Of a DNA stretch of 64,000 nucleotides, positions 46,381-57,775 are shown piece by piece. The notes below the pieces were generated by a model. It saw nothing but the letters and a program-made list of their open reading frames with translations, was not told where the DNA came from and ran no database searches. Origin of the DNA: Patiriisocius sp047731265 (GTDB lineage Bacteria > Bacteroidota > Bacteroidia > Flavobacteriales > Flavobacteriaceae); NCBI RefSeq assembly GCF_047731265.1, contig NZ_CP159835.1, positions 2,170,001-2,234,000 on the forward strand, given 5' to 3'. Position numbers and translations under genes: made by a program. Every line of letters begins with the position of its first letter. The first letter of the stretch is position 1.

Positions 46381-46913
46381 TTGAAATATGATGACACAAC
46401 GAACAATGATTAAATAACGATGACAATATGGGACACAGCAGTTAAAAATATGTGGCAACCCTGACAAAAATATAGTCAAATCCAAAATAAAAGACAGCTA
46501 AACAATCCTCAAGAAATGTAAAAAAAAAAACACCAAGCTTGAGGATTTGTTTGAGTATACAAATGGACTTTATTAAACAGAGATCGAGAGCCTTAAACTA
46601 AGCACGATTCTCGGAATAATACTTTCATAAAAGCTATACGTTTTATCTTACCAGCTCAATTTCCATAAACTAAAGGAAGTATTTTGAGATTGTTATTTTT
46701 TTAAATTTTAATCTTGTTGATTCTGAGTTCAACTAATAAGTGGATTTTGTTATTAAAAACCTTTGATTCACTCCAACGCTAATCAACAAAGGATCTAACA
46801 GTTTAGCAGAAATAATGTTTTCTATTACTCCCAAAATAGACATTATTAAATTGAAAGCCAGAGTCAAGGAAAACCGCCCTCGACCAAATCACTAGGAAAA
46901 AACAAGCTTAAAA
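46381..46913. other. Intergenic region without an intact gene
   Basis: About 530 bp. An inverted repeat AATCCTCAAG/CTTGAGGATT (46504-46513, 46538-46547) encloses an A-rich loop. On the - strand near 46730-46870 there is a 36-codon protein-like stretch (MSILGVIENIISAKLLDPLL) that hits a stop, perhaps a gene remnant. Nothing else is seen. Confidence 0.4.
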
Positions 46914-46942
46914 AAAACCTCGACCAAATTGATCGAGGTTTT
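46914..46942 (-). terminator. Terminator of the thrS-infC-rpmI-rplT operon
   Basis: AAAACCTCGA and TCGAGGTTTT form a 10-bp stem; on the - strand it is followed by a run of T, 31 nt after the rplT stop. Confidence 0.85.
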
Positions 46943-46972
46943 AAATGTGAAATAATAAGGTTTATATATATC

Positions 46973-47317
46973 TTATTTTACTTTCTTAACAACTGCTTCA
47001 AAAGCTTCAGGATGATTCATTGCAAGATCTGCAAGAACTTTACGGTTCAATTCGATTCCAGCTTTTTTCATTCCTCCCATAAACTGAGAGTAAGACATTC
47101 CGTATTGACGAGCTCCTGCGTTTATACGTGTAATCCACAATGCTCTAAATGTTCTTTTCTTGTTTCTACGGTCACGGTATGAGTAAGACATGGCTTTGTC
47201 TACTGCATTCTTTGCAACGGTCCAAACGTTTTTTCTTCTACCAAAGTATCCTTTGGCTTGTTTCATTACTTTTTTTCTGCGTGCTCTTTTGGCAACGCTG
47301 TTTACTGATCTTGGCAT
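46973..47317 (-). CDS. rplT: 50S ribosomal protein L20
   Basis: A 114-residue basic ribosomal protein beginning PRSVNSVAKRARRKKVMKQAKGYFGRRKN, the classic L20 N-terminus. It binds 23S rRNA and in other bacteria represses its own operon. Last gene of thrS-infC-rpmI-rplT, followed by a terminator. Confidence 0.97.
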   Translation of the reverse strand: MPRSVNSVAKRARRKKVMKQAKGYFGRRKNVWTVAKNAVDKAMSYSYRDRRNKKRTFRALWITRINAGARQYGMSYSQFMGGMKKAGIELNRKVLADLAMNHPEAFEAVVKKVK

Positions 47318-47455
47318 AATTTAATTGTTTTTTGTAGTAGGCGGTCTTGTTAATTTGATGACTCTTTATTTCAGAAATAAACAATCGACAATCGTCAATC
47401 GCAAATCAATGAAGCCTATCTCCAGGGTTATAAAATTGTTTAACCGTGAACTCAA

Positions 47456-47653
47456 TTACTTCAAACGAAGCATTTGTTTCACATTACTTGTATCTGCTTC
47501 ATGAACTAAACCGTCATGAGTTAATTTAAGCTTACGTTTTTTACTTTTCTTAGTTAAGATGTGGCTTTTAAACGCGTGCTTTCTTTTGATCTTACCAGTA
47601 CCTGTTAGCTTAAATCGCTTTTTAGCACTAGACTTTGTCTTTTGTTTTGGCAT
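47456..47653 (-). CDS. rpmI: 50S ribosomal protein L35
   Basis: A 65-residue highly basic protein (PKQKTKSSAKKRFKLTGTGK and HAFKSHILTKKSKKRK), matching L35 in length and pattern. Lies between infC and rplT with a 138-nt gap to rplT, which is longer than within the rest of the operon. Confidence 0.97.
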   Translation of the reverse strand: MPKQKTKSSAKKRFKLTGTGKIKRKHAFKSHILTKKSKKRKLKLTHDGLVHEADTSNVKQMLRLK

Positions 47654-47750
47654 TACTTTTTGTTTATTATTATTTCACATGTTCCGCAAAGCGGAATATT
47701 TTTAAAGCAAAAGCAAAATACAGCTAACTGCATGACGCCATCACTACTTT

Positions 47751-48305
47751 TTACTTTTTCTTAGGAGCGATGAACATGATCATTCGCTTTCCTTCTAGTT
47801 TAGGCATTTGTTCTACTTTTCCTAGGTCTTCAAGTTCTTGAGCGAGTTTTAATAATAAAATCTCACCTTGATCTTTATAGATAATAGAACGACCTTTAAA
47901 AAATACATACGCTTTTAGTTTAGCACCATCTTTAAGGAACTTTTCAGCGTGTTTCTTTTTAAATTCATAATCATGCTCATCTGTATTAGGGCCAAACCTA
48001 ATTTCTTTGATGATTACTTTTGTCGCCTTAGACTTCATTGCCTTTTCGCGCTTTTTTTGCTCGTAGACAAATTTCTTATAATCCATCACCTTACAAACCG
48101 GTGGTTTTGCATTTGGTGATATTTCAACGAGATCAAATTCTTGCTCCTCAGCAATCTCGAGTGCTTTCCTTGTTGGATAGACTCCTATTTCAACATTGTC
48201 ACCTACAAGACGTACTTCTTCAGCACGAATTTTACGGTTAATTCTGTGTTGATCTTCTTTGATGATTCGAGCAGGTCCTCTGCTTCTTTTTCTTCGTATT
48301 GCTAT
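47751..48305 (-). CDS. infC: Translation initiation factor IF-3, ATA start
   Basis: A 184-residue factor that keeps ribosomal subunits apart and checks initiator tRNA. The C-terminal domain (KATKVIIKEIRFGPNTDEHDYEFK, GKRMIMFIAPKKK) is obvious; the N-terminal domain lies upstream without an ATG: IRRKRSRGPARIIKEDQHR, EEVRLVGDNVEIGVYPTRKA and DLVEISPNAKPPVCKVMDYK. The in-frame stop TAA further upstream limits the start to a few ATA codons; ATA at 48303-48305 gives M-A-I-R-R, the usual family start. IF-3 genes typically use a rare start codon (AUU in E. coli) for autoregulation. A frame begun at the internal ATG at 48089 would be truncated by 72 residues. Confidence 0.93.
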   Translation of the reverse strand: MAIRRKRSRGPARIIKEDQHRINRKIRAEEVRLVGDNVEIGVYPTRKALEIAEEQEFDLVEISPNAKPPVCKVMDYKKFVYEQKKREKAMKSKATKVIIKEIRFGPNTDEHDYEFKKKHAEKFLKDGAKLKAYVFFKGRSIIYKDQGEILLLKLAQELEDLGKVEQMPKLEGKRMIMFIAPKKK

Positions 48306-48354
48306 GGCGTATAATATTTATTTCCTCAAATAGAGGTGGTTACTAATTTTCAAT

Positions 48355-50304
48355 TTAATGTGCACCGAATTCTTTAATTTCCTCTTTTACGGCATCATTT
48401 ATCATTTTTGCAAATGCTTCAACGGTCATTGTTCCTTTATCTCCTTCACCGTGCTTCCTAACAGATATTGTGCCGTCATTTGCTTCTTGTTCCCCTAAAA
48501 TCAACATGTACGGGTACTTATTCATTTCAGCTTCACGTATTTTCTTGCCTATAGTCTCATTTCTGTTGTCGACAAGGGCGCGAATTTCGTGATTTTCAAG
48601 CAAATCTAAAACTTTTTGAGCGTATTTCTCATATTTTTCGCTCAATGATAGTATAGCAACTTGTTCAGGCATTAGCCAAAGCGGGAAATTTCCACCTGTA
48701 TGCTCTAGTAAAATGGCAATGAATCGTTCCATGCTACCGAAGGGTGCACGATGAATCATTACAGGTCTATGTAATTCATTATCACTACCTTTATACGTGA
48801 GTTCAAAACGCTCAGGTAACTGGTAATCTACTTGAATAGTACCAAGCTGCCAATTTCTTCCAAGAGCATCCTTTACCATAAAATCTAATTTTGGTCCGTA
48901 AAAGGCGGCCTCTCCAGATTCAATTACATAGTCAAGGTCTTTGTCTTTGACGGCACTTAGTATTGCGGCTTCTGCTTTTTCCCAAGTTTCTATATTACCA
49001 ATGTATTTTTCTGGCTTACTCAAGTCTCTTATTGAAACTTGTGTTGTGAAATTCTCAAATCCTAATGAACCAAAGACATACAATACTAAGTCGATTACGT
49101 TTTTAAATTCAGCATCCAATTGATCAGGAGTGCAAAAGATATGGGCATCGTCTTGTGTAAAGCCTCTCACTCTTGTGAGGCCGTGTAATTCTCCGCTTTG
49201 TTCGTAACGATATACGGTTCCAAATTCGGCAAAACGTTTCGGTAAATCTTTATATGACCAAGGACTGTCATTGTATATCTCGCAGTGATGTGGACAATTC
49301 ATAGGTTTTAACATAAACTCTTCACCTTCGTTAGGAGTTTTGATTACTTGGAAACTATCTTCACCATATTTTGCAAAGTGCCCAGATGTCACATACAGCT
49401 CTTTACTTGCTATATGTGGAGTAATCACCATTTCATAACCTGCTTTTTTCTGAGCTTTTTTCAAGAAATTCTCAAGACGCTCGCGCAATGCAGCTCCTTT
49501 GGGGAGCCATAAAGGAAGACCTTGGCCCACTTTCTGGGAGAATGTGTATAGCTGTAGCTCCTTTCCCAGTTTTCTATGATCACGTTTTTTAGCTTCCTCT
49601 AATAGGGTTAGGTATTCTGTTAACTCTTTTTGTTTAGGGAAGGTTATACCATAAATACGCGTTAACTGCTTGTTTTTTTCATCACCACGCCAATAAGCAC
49701 CAGCGATACTCATTAATTTAATGGCTTTAATAATGCCAGTATTAGGAATATGTCCTCCACGGCATAGATCTGTAAAAGTATCATGGTCACAAAATGTTAT
49801 TGTGCCGTCTTCTAAGTTTTCAATGAGTTCAACTTTATACTCATTGTTTTGGTTTTTGTAGTATGCTAATGCATCTTCTTTGGACATTGAACGAATTGAG
49901 AACTCGTGCTTTCCTCTTGCAATCTCCAACATTTTCTTCTCTACAGCTGCTAAGTCTTTTTCTGCGAATGATCTTTCACCAAAGTCCACATCGTAATAAA
50001 ACCCATTGTCAATAGCTGGGCCTATAGTTAACTTTATTCCTGGATGCAGTTGTTCAAGTGCTTGAGCCAAAAGGTGAGCAGAAGAATGCCAAAAGGCTTT
50101 TTTCCCTTCCTTATTAGACCAAGTGAACAATATTAAAGAACCATCTTGATGAAGTGGTGTGCTTGCTTCAATAGTTTCTCCATTATAGGAAGCGGAAATT
50201 ACATTACGAGCAAATCCCTCGCTGATACTTCTTGCCACATCCATTGGACTGGTCCCAGTTTCCATATTTTTTACACTACCATCGGGTAAAGTAATCGCTA
50301 TCAT
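48355..50304 (-). CDS. thrS: Threonyl-tRNA synthetase
   Basis: A 649-residue class II synthetase. In order: TGS domain (residues 1-62), editing domain with HSSAHLLAQAL and CDHDTFTDLCRGGH, catalytic domain with FMLKPMNCPHHCEIY (zinc Cys and His), RVRGFTQDDAHIFC and MIHRAPFGSMERF, and the C-terminal anticodon-binding domain (VAILSLSEKYEKYAQ). First gene of the thrS-infC-rpmI-rplT operon. Divergent from the rRNA operon. A -7-like TATCTTTA lies upstream. Confidence 0.97.
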   Translation of the reverse strand: MIAITLPDGSVKNMETGTSPMDVARSISEGFARNVISASYNGETIEASTPLHQDGSLILFTWSNKEGKKAFWHSSAHLLAQALEQLHPGIKLTIGPAIDNGFYYDVDFGERSFAEKDLAAVEKKMLEIARGKHEFSIRSMSKEDALAYYKNQNNEYKVELIENLEDGTITFCDHDTFTDLCRGGHIPNTGIIKAIKLMSIAGAYWRGDEKNKQLTRIYGITFPKQKELTEYLTLLEEAKKRDHRKLGKELQLYTFSQKVGQGLPLWLPKGAALRERLENFLKKAQKKAGYEMVITPHIASKELYVTSGHFAKYGEDSFQVIKTPNEGEEFMLKPMNCPHHCEIYNDSPWSYKDLPKRFAEFGTVYRYEQSGELHGLTRVRGFTQDDAHIFCTPDQLDAEFKNVIDLVLYVFGSLGFENFTTQVSIRDLSKPEKYIGNIETWEKAEAAILSAVKDKDLDYVIESGEAAFYGPKLDFMVKDALGRNWQLGTIQVDYQLPERFELTYKGSDNELHRPVMIHRAPFGSMERFIAILLEHTGGNFPLWLMPEQVAILSLSEKYEKYAQKVLDLLENHEIRALVDNRNETIGKKIREAEMNKYPYMLILGEQEANDGTISVRKHGEGDKGTMTVEAFAKMINDAVKEEIKEFGAH

Positions 50305-50325
50305 AATTAAAAAAAATTTAAGGTG

Positions 50326-50333
50326 TAAAGATA
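50326..50333 (-). promoter_or_regulatory. Candidate -7 element of thrS
   Basis: TATCTTTA on the - strand, one base from the consensus, 21 nt before the ATG. The nearest TTG is 25 nt upstream, slightly too far. Confidence 0.4.
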
Positions 50334-50678
50334 CACTGTTTTATAAACTGGTAAATAACAATGGTAGGTTTCTATGATGGCTTACTTTCTTTGGTTGCTT
50401 TCAATGCTATTATTTCATTGGCTTTGACTTTAAATTGATTGTGATTAATACGATTTGTTTTAAATCTAATGTTTGGTTTTATTGTGGGGTATTTGTTGCA
50501 AATTAGACCTGTTTAAGTCTAAAACAATACTTATGAGCTAGTTAGCTAAAACTTGGATTTTATAGTGTAACTGTATAGGTATAACTTTATTTCAAATAAG
50601 AGATTTTTTTGTAATATAATGTGAAACAGTCACTTAAAAAAAAGACTAAAAAAAAGTAAAAAAAAGTTCATTTTTTGT
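50334..50678. other. Intergenic region between thrS and the rRNA promoters
   Basis: About 345 bp of AT-rich sequence with no gene. A run of A-rich sequence (50636-50670) precedes the first rRNA promoter and may act as an upstream activating (UP-like) region. Confidence 0.5.
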
Positions 50679-50710
50679 TTGGTGCATAGATTTAAACAGT
50701 AGTATATTTG
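50679..50710 (+). promoter_or_regulatory. rRNA promoter P1
   Basis: TTG at 50679-50681, a 21-nt spacer and TATATTTG at 50703-50710, followed at once by CAGCCGCTAAGAAAA. An A/T-rich tract lies just upstream. Confidence 0.78.
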
Positions 50711-50793
50711 CAGCCGCTAAGAAAACGAAACGTATTTGTTTTTAGCTTTAAAATAAAGTTCTTAAATTTTTTTGAAATATTTTTCTTTTATAG

Positions 50794-50824
50794 TTGTGAG
50801 ATTGTAAAAACGGTTTTACATTTG
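50794..50824 (+). promoter_or_regulatory. rRNA promoter P2
   Basis: TTG at 50794-50796, a 20-nt spacer and TACATTTG at 50817-50824, followed by the same CAGCCGCTAAGAAAA as P1, 114 bp away. Confidence 0.78.
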
Positions 50825-50877
50825 CAGCCGCTAAGAAAAGTAGTTCATTTAAAAGAGTTGATTTGGTAATTAATAAT

Positions 50878-50901
50878 AGCGGTTCGATTCCGTTACAGCG
50901 A
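50878..50901 (+). other. tRNA 3'-end-like remnant in the rRNA leader
   Basis: AGCGG-TTCGATT-CCGTT folds as a five-pair T-arm with the canonical TTCGATT loop, followed by a 7-nt acceptor-like 3' strand (50895-50901) ACAGCGA. No matching 5' half (TCGCTGT) is found upstream. It may be the relic of a tRNA gene in the leader. Confidence 0.45.
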
Positions 50902-51101
50902 CAAATTTAGTTATTCATAATTTAAGTTATGTTCCGGCTAATCCCTATATGGGGGAGTTCATTGAGATATTGAAATTGACAGCGTATTTGACATTGTAAT
51001 TTATTACAATTGTTTTATACAAATTAAACTAAACTAAGTTGAGAACCTGAGAATTTTTTTTGAGAGGGCTTTTAGTTGTTATAAATTTTATTTAAGATTA
51101 T

Positions 51102-52622
<1,521 letters not shown>

Positions 52623-52819
52623 CTAGAGCAAGTAGTTATTAATTTAGCTATCTAGCAAAGACGACAAGAGTACCTTTATTATAATTAAGGAAGGTAATTA
52701 GCTTGGTTTAGCTGTCAATTTTATATTATTAAAGAAGAGATTCAGGAAACAAGAAACAAGGAGCAGGACAACTAGTCTTGAATCGTGTTTCCCTAAAAGT
52801 CTTGAGTCTATTTAAAAAC

Positions 52820-52893
52820 AGTCTCATAGCTCAGCTGGTTAGAGCGCTACACTGATAATGTAGAGGTCGGCAGTTCGAGTCTGCCTGAGACTA
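52820..52893 (+). tRNA. tRNA-Ile (GAT)
   Basis: A 74-nt gene in the 16S-23S spacer with acceptor AGTCTCA/TGAGACT, discriminator A, anticodon loop CTGATAA and T-arm GGCAGTTCGAGTCTGCC. Anticodon GAT. CCA is not encoded. Confidence 0.95.
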
Positions 52894-53062
52894 CTTTAAA
52901 AAGAGTATGCGATCTGCAATATGCAGATGGCTTAGATGTTTAAAATGTATTTTTTAGGAAATACCACGTTCATTACATATTGAAGGAAATTTTAGAAGTT
53001 GGGATGCCTATCCTTTTTGGAATTTGGAATTTTATATTTTTATAATTTCACTTTTAAAAAAT

Positions 53063-53136
53063 GGGGGATTAGCTCAGCTGGCTAGAGCGCCTGCCTTGCA
53101 CGCAGGAGGTCATCGGTTCGACTCCGATATTCTCCA
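53063..53136 (+). tRNA. tRNA-Ala (TGC)
   Basis: A 74-nt gene in the 16S-23S spacer with acceptor GGGGGAT/ATTCTCC (two G-U pairs), discriminator A, anticodon loop CTTGCAC and T-arm ATCGGTTCGACTCCGAT. Anticodon TGC. CCA is not encoded. Confidence 0.95.
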
Positions 53137-53251
53137 CAATTCTTTTAGATATAGGAATTGATAGGTACCAAAACAACCAAGGATACTACACAGTAAAATC
53201 AGTTTTTGTTACCATCGATTTTGTATTGTTTGAGAAGAAAAACGTTCATTG

Positions 53252-53271
53252 ACATATTGAGAATAAGAATA
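53252..53271 (+). other. 5' strand of the 23S processing stem
   Basis: ACATATTGAGAATAAGAATA is complementary, with a 2-nt bulge, to TATTCTTACTCAATATGT at 56262-56279. The two flank 23S, so they should form the RNase III processing stem. Confidence 0.7.
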
Positions 53272-53359
53272 CGAGAAAAGCAAATTAAAGTAAAAGTCTT
53301 TAATTGTTGTTTACAACAATTGGAGCAAATTGAATAACTCATTAAGAGCAAAAAAGTAC

Positions 53360-56185
<2,826 letters not shown>

Positions 56186-56347
56186 CGACGCTTTCCTCCT
56201 GAGCAATCGGGAGGAAGCTAACTCTTATTAAGTCATTCAAATACTTTATTTTTAATTCTTCTATTCTTACTCAATATGTTAAGTTATTTCCCTACGGCTA
56301 GTAGGGTGACTGTAATCGGCTCACAAGGTCGATACCGTCATAAAACT

Positions 56348-56453
56348 AAGGTGGTTATAGCGACGGGGCTCACCTCTTACCTTTCCGAACAGAGAAGTTA
56401 AGCCCGTTTGCGCCGATGGTACTGCACTCGTGGGAGAGTAGGTCGCCGCCTTC
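56348..56453 (+). rRNA. 5S ribosomal RNA
   Basis: About 106 nt; the ends AAGGTGG and CCGCCTT pair, and CCGAACAGAGAAGTTAAGCC and GCGCCGATGGTACTGC match the 5S core. It is the last gene of the rRNA operon and is followed after 3 nt by the terminator. Confidence 0.92.
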
Positions 56454-56456
56454 TTT

Positions 56457-56493
56457 AAGACTCAATTCATTTATTTGGATTGAGTCTTTTTTT
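56457..56493 (+). terminator. rRNA operon terminator (first array copy)
   Basis: AAGACTCAAT and ATTGAGTCTT form a perfect 10-bp stem with a 12-nt loop and a T run. It is the first hairpin of the tandem array that follows. Confidence 0.92.
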
Positions 56494-57372
56494 ATGGAAT
56501 AAATCTAAACCAATACTAAGCTCCCAAGGGGCCGTGGTGGTACTTCGCTTTTTAGCGGAGTGTCGTTTCAATATCTAAGGCAACTGCTTTAAGAGGCAAT
56601 TCATTTATTTGGATTGCCTCTTTTTTTATGGAATAAATCTAAACCAATACTACGCTCCCAAGAGGCCGTGGTGATACTCCGCTTTTTAACGGAGTGTTGT
56701 TTCAATATCTAAGGCAACTGCTTTAAGAGGCAATTCATTTATTTGGATTGCCTCTTTTTTTATGGAATAAATCTAAACCAATACTACGCTCCCAAGAGGC
56801 CGTGGTGGTACTCGGCTTTTTAGCGGAGTGTCGTTTCAATATCTAAGACAACTTCTTTAAGAGGCAATTCATTTATTTGGATTGCCTCTTTTTTTATGGA
56901 ATAAATCTAAACCAATACTACGCTCCCAAGAGGCCGTGGTGGTACTCCGCTTTTTAGCGGAGTGTCGTTTCAATATTTAAGGCAACTGCTTTAAGAGGCA
57001 ATTCATTTATTTGGATTGCCTCTTTTTTTATGGAATAAATCTACACCAATACTACACTCCCAAGAGGCCGTGGTGGTACTCCGCTTTTTAGCGGAGTGTT
57101 GTTTCAATATCTAAGGCAACTGCTTTAAGAGGCAATTCATTTATTTGGATTGCCTCTTTTTTTATGGAATAAATCTAAACCAATACTACGCTCCCAAGAG
57201 GCCGTGGTGGTACTCCGCCTTTTAGCGGAGTGTCGTTTCAATATCTAAGACAACTTCTTTAAGAGGCAATTCATTTATTTGGATTGCCTCTTTTTTTATG
57301 GAATAAATCTAAACCAATACTACGCTCCCAAGAGGCCGTGGTGGTACTCCGCTTTTTAGCGGAGTGTCGTTT
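56457..57372 (+). repeat. Tandem array of 134-bp units: 5S-like tail plus terminator
   Basis: Seven terminator hairpins start at 56457, 56591, 56725, 56859, 56993, 57127 and 57261, exactly 134 bp apart; the last unit is cut at 57372. Each unit has a rho-independent terminator (AAGAGGCAAT/ATTGCCTCTT then T run in units 2-7), a 5S-like segment (CTAAGCTCCCAAGGGGCCGT in unit 1, compare GTTAAGCCCGTTTGCGCCGA in 5S; both continue to TGGTACT), and a small hairpin ACTCCGC/GCGGAGT. Copies differ by only a few bases. Likely origin: duplication of the 5S 3' end with its terminator. No open frame. Role unknown; it must stop read-through very efficiently. Confidence 0.93.
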
Positions 57373-57775
57373 TTAAAACTTCTAGAAAATCTTCTTATAA
57401 TGACTCTTTATAACTATTGGACACTTTTTTTGAATTGTAATATAAAAAAAGAGATGATTGGGGGTCAAGTAGAATTGTTGGTGTATTTATAATTGTAGTG
57501 TGCTTTTTATTAGGTTTATATCATTTGCTGTAAAAATTATTTTGTAATTATATCTTTTGTATTAATACATAAACCTGTTTAAATATAAATTCAATTTACT
57601 AGTTGTTACTCATCTTGAAATTTTCTAATTTCGAATTAAGATAGTAAATTGTCTTTTTCATATTGTTAAGAATTTTTCTAAGTAGTTTTACGAAACTTTT
57701 AATTGTTAGTTTAAGTATCCAGCATTTTTTTGAGATTATTTAATTAACTATTTAATTTTATTATATAATAATTTC
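57373..57775. other. AT-rich intergenic region upstream of the FG-GAP lipoprotein gene
   Basis: About 400 bp of very AT-rich sequence with no gene. A promoter for the downstream gene is expected here, but no TTG/TAnnTTTG pair is convincing. Confidence 0.5.

Noticed and set aside
46494..46560. Small RNA or terminator at the AATCCTCAAG/CTTGAGGATT inverted repeat
   Set aside because: There is no promoter or adjoining gene, and the A-rich loop makes neither strand a standard terminator; reported only in the intergenic entry.
56457..57372. CRISPR array
   Set aside because: Units are 134 bp and nearly identical throughout, with no short repeat/unique spacer pattern and no cas genes.
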